From positions 1 to 64,000 of the forward strand of contig NZ_AP022609.1 of assembly GCF_010729485.1 (NCBI RefSeq): a DNA stretch of 64,000 bases, written 5' to 3'. The position numbers and the translations under genes are program-made. This document shows positions 18,695-26,677 of this stretch, one piece after another (positions within the stretch are counted from its first letter, which is position 1; each line of letters opens with the position of its first letter). Under the pieces are notes generated by a model, which was given only the letters and a program-made list of their open reading frames with translations, was not told the DNA's origin and made no database searches. The DNA is from Mycolicibacter hiberniae (GTDB lineage: Bacteria; Actinomycetota; Actinomycetes; Mycobacteriales; Mycobacteriaceae).

Positions 18695-19855
18695 CTAACG
18701 GGGTAGACCCAGGCCGTGTTGCGCAATGATCGATCGTTGAACTTCGCTGGTGCCGGCGTAGATCGTGGTACCGAGGGCGAACCGGAGTAGCTGTTCGAAC
18801 CTGCCCCGCTCGGGGGAGGTCGGGTCCAGATAGGCCCGGGCCCCGTCAGGGCCCACCAGTTCGACGATGTCCTGACTCGCACGCTCCAGGGCTTCGGTGC
18901 TGAAGACCTTGGACATCGGGCCTTCGGCGACCGGTTGTCTGCCCTGCTCGCTGAGCCATACACAGCGTCGCTGCAGCAACGTGGCGACTTCGGTCTCCAT
19001 TGCGACTCTGGCGATTCGGCGTCGCACATCGGGCCGGCTCATCGGTACCGCGCCACCGTCGGGTGGGGTCGCCTGCGCCCACTGCTCGGCGTGGTGCAGA
19101 AGACGGGCGATGTGCGGCCCCCAGCCCGAGGCGTGCTCGTACTCCAGCGAGAGCCGCAGCACCTGCCAGCCGCCGTCGATCTCGCCGATACGCCACTGGT
19201 CGCCGATACGCACGTCGCTGTAGAAGGTGACGTTGGTGCGCTCCCCGGACAGCGTCCAGACCGCCTGCGCCTCGAACCCGGGGCTGTCTCGCGGTACCAG
19301 GAACATGGTTAGTCCCTTGTGCTTCGGCTTGTCCGGACTGGTCCTGGCGAGCAGGAACACGTAGTCGGCGATGTGACCGTTGGTGGTGAACATCTTCGAT
19401 CCGTTGATGATCCAGTCCTCGCCTTCGCGCACAGCGCGGGTGGTCGCCGCTGCGACGTCCGAGCCGCACTCGGGTTCGGTGAATCCCAGCGCGATGGTGA
19501 TATCGCCCCGCATGGCGTCGGCAACGATCCTCTCCCGCATCGCGGGGGTGCCGGCGGTTTGAATGATCTTCGCCACCATGCGGGTTGTCTCGGACAGGTA
19601 TACCGGTGCGTCGAAGCGCATCATCTGTTCCTTGACCACCTGCTCGGCCCACAGTCCGCGATTCTGGCCGCCCAACTCGACCGGCCAGGCCGGGGCGAAG
19701 TAGCCCTTGTCCACCAGGCCCTTGGCGAAGCTCTCGTCATGGGAGACCCCGCTGCGGTAGGTCTGCTCCTCGAACTCGGGCGTCAGCACCTCCTGCAGAT
19801 GTGCTTGTACCTCAGCGCTGAATTCCGCGGTCTCCGAGTCGAGTCGAAAATGCAT
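18695..19855 (-). CDS. Acyl-CoA dehydrogenase (large-subunit type)
   Basis: An intact 386-residue FAD-dependent acyl-CoA dehydrogenase. It carries GFTEPECGSDVAAATT and WIINGSKMFTTNG (flavin and substrate contacts) and a C-terminal YAGTSEVQRSIIAQHGLGLP segment. The ATG at 19,855 is chosen over an upstream TTG at 19,918, which would run into the operator repeats. The gene diverges from a second, shorter dehydrogenase at 19,946. In actinobacterial steroid breakdown such unequal pairs often form one heteromeric enzyme, and a similar divergent pair occurs at 54,389/55,643. Confidence 0.85.
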   Translation of the reverse strand: MHFRLDSETAEFSAEVQAHLQEVLTPEFEEQTYRSGVSHDESFAKGLVDKGYFAPAWPVELGGQNRGLWAEQVVKEQMMRFDAPVYLSETTRMVAKIIQTAGTPAMRERIVADAMRGDITIALGFTEPECGSDVAAATTRAVREGEDWIINGSKMFTTNGHIADYVFLLARTSPDKPKHKGLTMFLVPRDSPGFEAQAVWTLSGERTNVTFYSDVRIGDQWRIGEIDGGWQVLRLSLEYEHASGWGPHIARLLHHAEQWAQATPPDGGAVPMSRPDVRRRIARVAMETEVATLLQRRCVWLSEQGRQPVAEGPMSKVFSTEALERASQDIVELVGPDGARAYLDPTSPERGRFEQLLRFALGTTIYAGTSEVQRSIIAQHGLGLPR

Positions 19856-19887
19856 GCCTGGCACCAATCTCTCGCCGGAACACCTAG

Positions 19888-19905
19888 ACGATACTGCTAA
19901 TCTCA
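19888..19905 (-). promoter_or_regulatory. Operator-like repeat (site 5a)
   Basis: Minus-strand TGAGAT-N6-TATCGT, a weaker match to the shared pattern. With site 5b it is arranged head to head across a 4-bp spacer (TCTCA-aaag-TGAGA), which fits a symmetrical divergent promoter. Confidence 0.4.
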
Positions 19906-19909
19906 AAAG

Positions 19910-19927
19910 TGAGAGCAATCATATCCG
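19910..19927 (+). promoter_or_regulatory. Operator-like repeat (site 5b)
   Basis: TGAGAG-N6-TATCCG, a variant of the shared pattern, 18 bp before the TTG start of the small dehydrogenase. It resembles site 1a (TGAGAA-N6-TACCCG) more than the perfect palindrome at 21,918. Confidence 0.4.
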
Positions 19928-19945
19928 CTGGAACGGGGCACTGAC

Positions 19946-20959
19946 TTGGACCTGAGCCTGTCCGACGAGCAGCGTCAGCTCGTCGACTCCTTCGCCGCCC
20001 TGTATGCGCGTGAGTCGACTTCGGAGCGGGTGCGCGCCGCCGAGCCGACGGGTTTCGACGCCGCCCTGTGGCTGGCGCTGCGGGAAACGGGTGTCGTGGA
20101 GATGGCCGTACCCGAATGTGACGGTGGGTGGGGTGCCTCCGTGCTCGAGCTGGCGTTGTTGGCCGAACAGCACGGCAGGGCAATAGGATCGGCTCCCGTC
20201 ATCGAGGTCCAGGTTGCTGCGGGGCTGTTGGCGGCATGCGGCGGGCCGGGGGCCGAACTGCTGGCAACGGCGATGTCGGGTCAGAAACTGATCACCTTCG
20301 CGCCGCGCCGGTCCCATGGTTCGGAATTGGGAATGGTGCCGGCGGGCGCGGTCGCCGACGCGGTGATCGCGCTCGTGGGCGATCGGCTGGTGGCATCGAG
20401 CACCGCCGAAAGAACCGTGGTCGGCAACCTGGGAGCCCTGCCGTTGGCCGACGTGGCGATCGACCCGCACGCCGTCACCCTGGCCGAGGGCGCCCAAGCG
20501 ATTGCCCTGCATTCGTCTGCGCTGGACCGGTGGCTGACGCTGACCGCGGCTGCGCTGGTCGGTATCGGCGGTCGCGCTGTCGAGGTGGGTGCACAGTACG
20601 CCCAGCAGCGCAAAGCCTTTGGTGTGGCGATCGGATCCTTCCAGGCGGTCTCACACCCGCTGGCCGACAGTGCCACGGCCGTCGACGGTGCGCGGCTGCT
20701 GGCGTTCGAGGCGGCGTGTGCGTTCACCGACGAGACTCCACGGGTAACGGAGCTGTCCGCCATGGCGTTCGCCTTCGCCGCCGAGTCCGCCCGGGATGCC
20801 ACCCGGACCAGCCTGCACGTGCACGGGGGATACGGCTTCGGCATGGAGGCCGATGTCCAGTTGTACTATCGGCGGGCCCGCGGCTTGACCCTGGTCTACG
20901 GAGATCCGTTGACCGCACTGGACCGGGTCGCCGACGCGCGCTACGGCGCCACCGGCTGA
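19946..20959 (+). CDS. Acyl-CoA dehydrogenase (small-subunit type)
   Basis: An intact 337-residue acyl-CoA dehydrogenase-like protein opening with LSLSDEQRQLVDSF. The C-terminal half has the flavin-contact motifs QRKAFGVAIGSFQAVSH and HVHGGYGFGMEADVQLYYRRA. It is shorter than the usual 380 residues and lacks the SEPxxGSD-type block seen in its divergent neighbour. This suggests it works as one half of a heteromeric dehydrogenase. The TTG at 19,946 is used because the family N-terminus starts there. Stops 26 bp before the convergent crotonase. Confidence 0.82.
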   Translation: MDLSLSDEQRQLVDSFAALYARESTSERVRAAEPTGFDAALWLALRETGVVEMAVPECDGGWGASVLELALLAEQHGRAIGSAPVIEVQVAAGLLAACGGPGAELLATAMSGQKLITFAPRRSHGSELGMVPAGAVADAVIALVGDRLVASSTAERTVVGNLGALPLADVAIDPHAVTLAEGAQAIALHSSALDRWLTLTAAALVGIGGRAVEVGAQYAQQRKAFGVAIGSFQAVSHPLADSATAVDGARLLAFEAACAFTDETPRVTELSAMAFAFAAESARDATRTSLHVHGGYGFGMEADVQLYYRRARGLTLVYGDPLTALDRVADARYGATG

Positions 20960-20984
20960 TGGGCGGTCATTCCAGCGCCCGAAC

Positions 20985-21875
20985 CTAATCCTTGACGGCC
21001 AGGACGACCGGAGGTGCGCTGCGCCAGTCCGGTACGCCCTGCTCGGGGCCGGCCGTGGCGAGCTTGTCGTCGCGGATGCCCGACCAGTGCGAGTGATTCA
21101 GCTGGTGCAGAGTGAAACACGCCTGCAGCGAGTTGTAGAAGCCCATGTTGTCCTGGGTCTGGTTGACCGACTCCTTGATGAGCAACGCGGCCATGGTGGG
21201 CACCGAGGCGATCCTGCGGGCCAACTCCAGGGTGCGGTCGGGAAGTTCGTCACGGGTAAAGACCTTGCTGACCATGCCCAGTCGGTGTGCCTCGTGGATG
21301 TCGATGGCGTCGCCGGTCAGCATGAGTTCCTTGGCCTTGCGAGCGCCGAATTCCCAAGGGTGGCCGAAGTACTCCATGCCGCACATGCCCAGGCGGGTGC
21401 CGACCACATCGGCGAACCGCACATCCTCACTGCCGACGATCAGATCGCACGCCCACATCAGCATCAGACCGGCGGAGAACACATCGCCGTGCACCTGGGC
21501 AATGGTGATCTTGCGCAGGTTTCGCCAGCGCAGGGTGTTCTGGAAGAAGTAGTGCCACTCCTGCAGCATGCACTTCTCGGCGCCCTCCCGCGTTCCGCCG
21601 TTGATGGCCGCCGTCGGGTGCTGACCGGGGCCGGGCAGGTACTCGCTGATCGCCTGCTTGGACCCGATGTCATGGCCGGAGGAGAACATCTTGCCCTCGC
21701 CGGCCAGGATGACCACCCGGACGTTGTCGTCGGCCTCGGCGGCGCCGAACGCCTCGTCGAGTTCCACCAGCATGCCGCGATTCTGCGCGTTGCGCTGATC
21801 CGGCCGGTTCAGTGATATCCGGACGATGCTGCCGCCGTCGTAGGCCTGCCATTTCAGGAACTGGTAATCGCCCAC
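20985..21875 (-). CDS. Enoyl-CoA hydratase/isomerase family protein
   Basis: An intact 296-residue crotonase, longer than the others in the cluster. It has RISLNRPDQRNAQNRG near the N-terminus, KMFSSGHDIGSK as first oxyanion motif and GDVFSAGLMLMWACDLIV as second. The tryptophan- and histidine-rich C-terminal half is unlike the shorter crotonases. It is divergent from an amidohydrolase operon, and the gap between them carries the best operator palindrome of the cluster. The reaction is not identifiable beyond CoA-thioester chemistry. Confidence 0.82.
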   Translation of the reverse strand: MGDYQFLKWQAYDGGSIVRISLNRPDQRNAQNRGMLVELDEAFGAAEADDNVRVVILAGEGKMFSSGHDIGSKQAISEYLPGPGQHPTAAINGGTREGAEKCMLQEWHYFFQNTLRWRNLRKITIAQVHGDVFSAGLMLMWACDLIVGSEDVRFADVVGTRLGMCGMEYFGHPWEFGARKAKELMLTGDAIDIHEAHRLGMVSKVFTRDELPDRTLELARRIASVPTMAALLIKESVNQTQDNMGFYNSLQACFTLHQLNHSHWSGIRDDKLATAGPEQGVPDWRSAPPVVLAVKD

Positions 21876-21895
21876 CGCTCTCCCTCTTCCCGCTA

Positions 21896-21913
21896 TGGTA
21901 ATAATGTTATCGG
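21896..21913 (+). promoter_or_regulatory. Operator-like repeat (site 6a)
   Basis: TGGTAA-N6-TATCGG, a variant of the shared pattern, placed exactly 22 bp before the perfect site 6b, the same spacing as at 6327/6349 and 8074/8096. Confidence 0.4.
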
Positions 21914-21917
21914 CTGA

Positions 21918-21935
21918 TGAGAAGGTATATTCTCA
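21918..21935. promoter_or_regulatory. Operator-like perfect inverted repeat (site 6b)
   Basis: TGAGAA-GGTATA-TTCTCA, perfect 6-bp arms with a 6-bp centre, the best example of the recurring motif. The centre and right arm include TATATT, which could be a -10 element of the rightward promoter. Bound repressor would then block transcription of the amidohydrolase operon. Confidence 0.6.
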
Positions 21936-21945
21936 CACGTAACTT

Positions 21946-21950
21946 AGGAG
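21946..21950 (+). promoter_or_regulatory. Ribosome binding site deciding the amidohydrolase start
   Basis: AGGAG lies 5 bp before GTG 21,956. It favours that start over an in-frame ATG at 21,917 that would place the operator inside the coding region. Confidence 0.55.
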
Positions 21951-21955
21951 TCGCC

Positions 21956-23149
21956 GTGGCCCCTCCCGTCCGTGAGATCTGGGACGCCGACAACCATCTG
22001 TACGAGCCCGCCGACGCATACACGCGGCATCTCCCGCGGCAGTATCGCGACGCCATCCAGTGGATACAGGTCGGCGGCCAGACGAAGTTGATGATCAAGG
22101 GGCGGCTGACCGACACCATCCCCAACCCGACGTACGAGGTAGTGGCCTCGCCGGGGGCCTGGGCCGACTACTTCCGCGGGATCAATCCCGACGGTAAGTC
22201 GTTGCGGGAGCTGGCCGATCCCATCGCCTGCCCGGACTCGTTCCGCCGCGCCGATCAGCGGCTGGCTCTGCTCGACGAGCAGGGCGTCCACGCCTGCGTG
22301 ATGTTTCCCACCACCGGGGGAATGCTCGAAGAGCGAATGACCGACGACATCGAGCTGGCGCACGCGGTGGTCCACGCGTACAACCGGTGGCTGTTGGAGG
22401 AGTGGAGCTTCGATTACCGCGGACGTATTTTTGCGACACCGGTGATCACCCTGCCCGATGTCGACAAGGCCGTCGCCGAACTCGACTGGTGCGTCGAGAA
22501 CGGGGCGCGTGCCGTGCTGGTGAACCCGCGGCCGGTGGCAACGCCCTCGGGCCGGACCACCTCGATGGGACAGCCGTACTTCGATCCGTTCTGGGCGCGT
22601 CTGAGTCAGCACGGGATTCCGGTGCTCATGCATGCCTGCGATTCCGGCTATGACCGCTACAGCCGCGACTGGGAGGGCGCCGGCGCCGAGTACCAGCCGT
22701 TCAAGCCCGATGCGTTCAAGACGATCGTGTACGAGGACGCCCGCTCGATCCTGGACACCTGCGCCGCGCTGGTCGCGCACGGTGTCTTCACCCGCCACCC
22801 CGGGGTGCGGGTCGGTGTCGTCGAGAACGGCGGCAACTGGGTGCCGCGGCTGATCGACCTCTTCGATCGCGTCTACAAGAAGATGCCGGCCGAGTTCGGC
22901 GAACATCCGGTCGCCGCGTTCAAGCGACACATCTGGGTGAACCCGTTCCACGAGGAGGATATGGCCGGGCTCATCGACCTGATCGGCGCGGATCGAGTGC
23001 TGTTCGGCTCGGACTACCCGCACCCAGAAGGGCTGGCCCATCCGGCGGAGCTGACACCGGAGATCGCCGCCCTGGACGAACCGGTGATCGAACGTATCGT
23101 CGGCGCCAACCTGCGTGAGCTGCTGACGGCGGTGCCCGGTGGCCGATAA
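21956..23149 (+). CDS. Amidohydrolase-2 family TIM-barrel protein
   Basis: An intact 397-residue metal-dependent hydrolase/decarboxylase-type protein. Near the start DADNHLYEPADAY gives the variant first metal motif, followed by LMHACDSG (strand-5 His), GVVENGGNWVPRL and FGSDYPHPEGLAHP (strand-8 Asp). It differs from the other two amidohydrolases of the cluster enough to suggest a different substrate. It starts a rightward operon; its stop lies inside the DapB-like gene (11-bp overlap). Confidence 0.85.
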   Translation: MAPPVREIWDADNHLYEPADAYTRHLPRQYRDAIQWIQVGGQTKLMIKGRLTDTIPNPTYEVVASPGAWADYFRGINPDGKSLRELADPIACPDSFRRADQRLALLDEQGVHACVMFPTTGGMLEERMTDDIELAHAVVHAYNRWLLEEWSFDYRGRIFATPVITLPDVDKAVAELDWCVENGARAVLVNPRPVATPSGRTTSMGQPYFDPFWARLSQHGIPVLMHACDSGYDRYSRDWEGAGAEYQPFKPDAFKTIVYEDARSILDTCAALVAHGVFTRHPGVRVGVVENGGNWVPRLIDLFDRVYKKMPAEFGEHPVAAFKRHIWVNPFHEEDMAGLIDLIGADRVLFGSDYPHPEGLAHPAELTPEIAALDEPVIERIVGANLRELLTAVPGGR

Positions 23150-24254
23150 CCCACGGGTGATCCTCTGGGGGCCGGGTCAGGTGGGTATCGGAGCGTTGCG
23201 CGCGCTCATTGCGCATCCCGGGCTGGACCTGGTCGGGCTGATCGTGCATTCGGAGTCCAAGGCCGGGCGCGACGCCGGGGAGATCTGTGGCATGCCCACG
23301 ACCGGGGTGATCGCTACCCGCGACATCGATGCCGCGCTGGCGATCGATGCCGAGGTGGTCGCGTTCTTCGCCTCCGGCGATTACCGCTACCGGGAGGCCG
23401 CCGAGGATGTCGCGCGCTGTCTGCGCGCAGGCAAGAACGTGGTGTGCACATCCCTTGTGCCACTGTGCTATCCACCCGCGGCCGACCGCGAAACCGTCAA
23501 GCTTCTCCAGGACGCCTGCCGCGAGGGCGGCACCAGTCTGTTCAACAGCGGCGTTGACCCCGGCTGGGCGAACGATGTCATCGCGCTGACGATGACCGGG
23601 TTCAGCAGCAGGGTCGACACCATCACGATGCTGGAGATCCTCGACTACGGCCCGATCGCCCAACCGGAGATCATGTTCGATTTCATGGGTTTCGGTCATA
23701 CGCCGGATTACCCGGCCCCGCTGTTCGACCCGGCGCGGCTGGCCGCGCTGTGGTCGCCGATCGTCCACCTGGTCGCGGACGGCGTCGGTCTGCCCCTGGA
23801 TCGTGTCGAGACGACGATCGACAAGTGGCTGGCCACCGAGCGCTACCAGGTCGCCTCCGGCTGGGTGGAGCCCGGAACCATGGGCGGTATGCGCTTCAAG
23901 CTGGCCGGAATACTGGACGGCGAGGAACGTGTCGTGCTCGAGCACATCACCCGGATGGGTGAGCATGCGGCACCGGACTGGCCGCAGCATCAATCACCGC
24001 ACGGCGGTTACCGGGTGATCGTCGACGGGTTGCCGACCTACACCGTCGACATCGAGATGCACGGGCGCGGAAACAACATGCGCGGGCTCACCTACGCGAC
24101 GGTGATGCGAGAGCTCAATGCGATCCCGGCGGTGATTCGCGCAGAACCGGGCCTGCTGTCGACCCTGGATCTGCCGTTGGTCACCGGGCCGGTGCGGGGC
24201 GGTACCTGGCAAGGGGTCCTGCCGCGGAGGGTGCATGAACCACAACTCGGTTGA
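23139..24254 (+). CDS. DapB-like NAD(P)-dependent dehydrogenase
   Basis: An intact 371-residue protein with an N-terminal Rossmann domain (LWGPGQVGIGALRAL at residues about 9-23) like dihydrodipicolinate reductase. Its C-terminal domain resembles 2,4-diaminopentanoate/amine dehydrogenase-type proteins often seen in mycobacterial catabolic clusters. GVDPGWANDV begins the putative catalytic domain. It overlaps the amidohydrolase before it by 11 bp and the nitroreductase after it by 20 bp, so all three are coupled. It probably reduces or oxidises a carbonyl or amine on an intermediate. The substrate is unknown. Confidence 0.78.
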   Translation: MADNPRVILWGPGQVGIGALRALIAHPGLDLVGLIVHSESKAGRDAGEICGMPTTGVIATRDIDAALAIDAEVVAFFASGDYRYREAAEDVARCLRAGKNVVCTSLVPLCYPPAADRETVKLLQDACREGGTSLFNSGVDPGWANDVIALTMTGFSSRVDTITMLEILDYGPIAQPEIMFDFMGFGHTPDYPAPLFDPARLAALWSPIVHLVADGVGLPLDRVETTIDKWLATERYQVASGWVEPGTMGGMRFKLAGILDGEERVVLEHITRMGEHAAPDWPQHQSPHGGYRVIVDGLPTYTVDIEMHGRGNNMRGLTYATVMRELNAIPAVIRAEPGLLSTLDLPLVTGPVRGGTWQGVLPRRVHEPQLG

Positions 24255-24894
24255 GCCGGTCTCGGACGATCTGTGGACGGTGATGAGCACCGCGACGGCG
24301 GTGCGGCGCTACCGCGACGAGGCCGTTCCCGATCAGATGCTGGAGAAGTGCCTGACGGCGGCGTCCTGGGCACCCTCGGGCGGCAACGGGCAACCCTGGC
24401 GGTTCGTGGTGCTCAACTCGCCGGAATTGCGTGCGCTCGTCACCACCGCCGCGCAGCGCACCTGGGAGGTGATGAAGGACTTCTACCGGCTGCCGGACGT
24501 CACCGACAGCGCCGACGATCCCAAATCACGCACATTGCGCACCATGGCCGAACACATGCGCGTCGGTGGCGGCGCACCCGCTCTGGTGTTGTTCTGCGTG
24601 CAGCCGCAGCGGGGCACCACGGAGTTGCAGCAGGGGGGCTCGGTGTTCCCCGCCGTCCAGAACTTCCTGCTGGCGGCGCGTTCGCAGGGGCTGGGCGCGG
24701 CCATCACCCTGTGGCAGGACGCCTGCGACGCCGAGTTGCGCCGGATCGTCGGCATCCCCGATACCTGGAAGGTCGCGACCTTGGTCACCGTGGGCTGGCC
24801 ACGAGGACACCACCATCGGGTCCGACGCAAACCACTGGCCGATGTCGCGGTCCGCGACCATTGGGATCGGCCCTGGACACCTCAACCGGTCTGA
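24235..24894 (+). CDS. Nitroreductase-family FMN oxidoreductase
   Basis: An intact 219-residue flavin oxidoreductase with the family FMN-binding residues in TAVRRYRDEAVP and WAPSGGNGQPWRFVVL near the N-terminus and a second contact at AARSQGLGAAIT. Members reduce nitro groups, enones or flavins with NAD(P)H. In this operon reduction of an unsaturated intermediate is plausible. It overlaps the preceding gene by 20 bp and ends at a hairpin shared with convergent menA, which marks the right edge of the catabolic cluster. Confidence 0.82.
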   Translation: MNHNSVEPVSDDLWTVMSTATAVRRYRDEAVPDQMLEKCLTAASWAPSGGNGQPWRFVVLNSPELRALVTTAAQRTWEVMKDFYRLPDVTDSADDPKSRTLRTMAEHMRVGGGAPALVLFCVQPQRGTTELQQGGSVFPAVQNFLLAARSQGLGAAITLWQDACDAELRRIVGIPDTWKVATLVTVGWPRGHHHRVRRKPLADVAVRDHWDRPWTPQPV

Positions 24895-24914
24895 CCGGGT
24901 TTCGGCCCCGTCAG
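24891..24914. terminator. Candidate bidirectional terminator hairpin
   Basis: CTGACCGGG and CCCCGTCAG can pair with one mismatch around a 6-nt loop. The hairpin covers the stop codons of the convergent nitroreductase and menA genes. There is no strong U-run, as is common in mycobacteria. Confidence 0.4.
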
Positions 24915-25780
24915 CGCAGAAACAACGCCGTCGCCTCCACGGTTGCCCACACCAACATGACCAGGCCGGTATCGCGCAACACCGGGATCAGCGCCGCCCC
25001 GCGCAGTCCGGAGCGCACCGGCGCAGCCGCGCGCAGGGCCAGCGGCGTGGCGATCAGCCCGACTGCGCACCACGGCGTGGCCCGCATCAGGGCCAGCGTC
25101 ATCAGTCCGGTCAACGCCAGCAGCAGCGTGTAGAGGACCCGCGTGCGGGCGTCGCCGAGCCGGACCGCCAGCGTCAGTTTGCCGGCCGGCTCGTCGGTGG
25201 GGATGTCGCGCAGATTGTTGGCCACCAGCACCGCCGAGGACAGCGCGCCCACCCCGACCGCCAGCGCGCCGCCGACCCAGTCGATCCGCAGAGCCTGGGT
25301 GTATTGGGTGCCCAGCACCGCGACCAGACCGAAGAACACGAAGACCGCGATCTCGCCGAAGCCGGCGTAGCCGTACGGTCGCGACCCGCCGGTGTAGAGC
25401 CATGCTCCGGCAATGCAGACCGCCCCCACTGCCAGCAGCCAGGGCGCGGTGAGCAGGGCCAGCACCAAACCGGCCAGCGCTGCCACCGACAGCGCGGCGA
25501 TCGCTGCGGACAGCACCGCCCGGGGGCTCGCCAGCCTGGCGCCCACCAGGCGCACCGGGCCGCTGCGATCGTCGTCGGTGCCCCGGATGCCGTCGGAGTA
25601 GTCATTGGCGTAGTTGACCCCGATGATCAGCGCCACCGCGACGGTCAGCGCCAGCAAGGCCTTCCACCACACTGCGGCGCCCAGCCACGCGGCCGCGCCC
25701 GTTCCGGCGACCACAGGGGCGATCGCATTGGGCAGGGTGCGGGGACGTGCCCCCTCTATCCATTGTGCGAAGCTGGCCAC
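24911..25780 (-). CDS. menA: 1,4-dihydroxy-2-naphthoate polyprenyltransferase MenA
   Basis: An integral membrane UbiA-family prenyltransferase that joins the polyprenyl chain to 1,4-dihydroxy-2-naphthoate, giving demethylmenaquinone. The 289-residue protein has the first aspartate motif [12 protein letters not shown] near residues 55-66 and the second as LRDIPTDE near 192-199, with eight or nine hydrophobic segments. It opens with [16 protein letters not shown], typical of MenA. In M. tuberculosis the orthologue (Rv0534c) is also divergent from MTA phosphorylase. Here the gene behind it is a nitroreductase, not fabH. Confidence 0.93.
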   Translation of the reverse strand: MASFAQWIEGARPRTLPNAIAPVVAGTGAAAWLGAAVWWKALLALTVAVALIIGVNYANDYSDGIRGTDDDRSGPVRLVGARLASPRAVLSAAIAALSVAALAGLVLALLTAPWLLAVGAVCIAGAWLYTGGSRPYGYAGFGEIAVFVFFGLVAVLGTQYTQALRIDWVGGALAVGVGALSSAVLVANNLRDIPTDEPAGKLTLAVRLGDARTRVLYTLLLALTGLMTLALMRATPWCAVGLIATPLALRAAAPVRSGLRGAALIPVLRDTGLVMLVWATVEATALFLR

Positions 25781-25884
25781 CGCACGATCCTTGCATGAGC
25801 GGCGGAACGTGCTCGGCGGTGACGACCCGATCGGGGTGGCCGTCAGCGGCGAGGTACCACCGAGATCAGGAGGAAGCGGCGGAC

Positions 25885-26661
25885 ATGCTGGGCGTGATCG
25901 GCGGTAGCGGCTTCTATTCGTTCTTCGGTGACGACGCGCGCCGCGTCACCAGCGACACCCCCTACGGGAGCCCCAGCGCCGAGATCACCGTCGGTGCGGT
26001 CGGCGGCCACGAGGTCGCCTTTCTGCCGCGGCACGGCGCGGCGCACGAGTATTCGGCCCACACGGTTCCCTATCGGGCCAACATGTGGGCGCTACGGGCG
26101 CTGGGAGTGCGGCGGATCCTGGCGCCCTGTGCGGTCGGCAGCCTGACTCCGGAACTGCCCCCCGGCTCGGTGGTGGTCCCCGACCAGCTGGTGGACCGCA
26201 CCCGCGGCCGTGTCGACACCTACTTCGACGACGGCGGTGTGCACGTCGAGTTCGCCGATCCGTACTGCCCGGCGCTGCGGGCCGCGGTGACCGGGCTGCC
26301 CGACGTCGTCGACGGCGGGACCATGGTGGTGATCCAGGGCCCGCGCTTTTCCACCCGCGCCGAAAGTCAATGGTTCGCCGCGGCCGGATTCCGGCTGGTC
26401 AACATGACCGGGTATCCCGAGTCGGTGCTGGCCCGGGAGTTGGAAATGTGTTATGCCGCGGTAGCTCTGGTCACCGACTTGGATGCCGGTGTCGACGTCG
26501 GCGCCGGCGTGAAGGCCGTCGACGTGTTCGCCGAGTTCCAGAAGAACATCGAGCCGTTCAAAAACCTGGTGCACCAAGCCATCGAACAGATCGACGCCGA
26601 GCGCACCTGCACGCACTGCCTACCGCATGCGGGTATTCAGCTGCCGTTCGAACTGCCCTGA
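25885..26661 (+). CDS. S-methyl-5'-thioadenosine phosphorylase (MTAP/PNP family)
   Basis: A 258-residue nucleoside phosphorylase that splits methylthioadenosine to adenine and methylthioribose-1-phosphate in methionine/polyamine salvage. The phosphate-binding GVIGGSGFY is at the N-terminus, [12 protein letters not shown] near 48, and [10 protein letters not shown] and [13 protein letters not shown] form the base and sugar site. The ATG follows an AGGAGG sequence at about 25,868. It is the orthologue of Rv0535 by position and sequence. Divergent from menA with about 100 bp between. Confidence 0.9.
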   Translation: MLGVIGGSGFYSFFGDDARRVTSDTPYGSPSAEITVGAVGGHEVAFLPRHGAAHEYSAHTVPYRANMWALRALGVRRILAPCAVGSLTPELPPGSVVVPDQLVDRTRGRVDTYFDDGGVHVEFADPYCPALRAAVTGLPDVVDGGTMVVIQGPRFSTRAESQWFAAAGFRLVNMTGYPESVLARELEMCYAAVALVTDLDAGVDVGAGVKAVDVFAEFQKNIEPFKNLVHQAIEQIDAERTCTHCLPHAGIQLPFELP

Positions 26662-26677
26662 ATCGACGTAGCGGCGC

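Noticed and set aside
24566..25798. Open frame antisense to menA with 410 codons
   Set aside because: It is opposite a clear MenA with both aspartate motifs and has only low-complexity Gln/Arg/His sequence.
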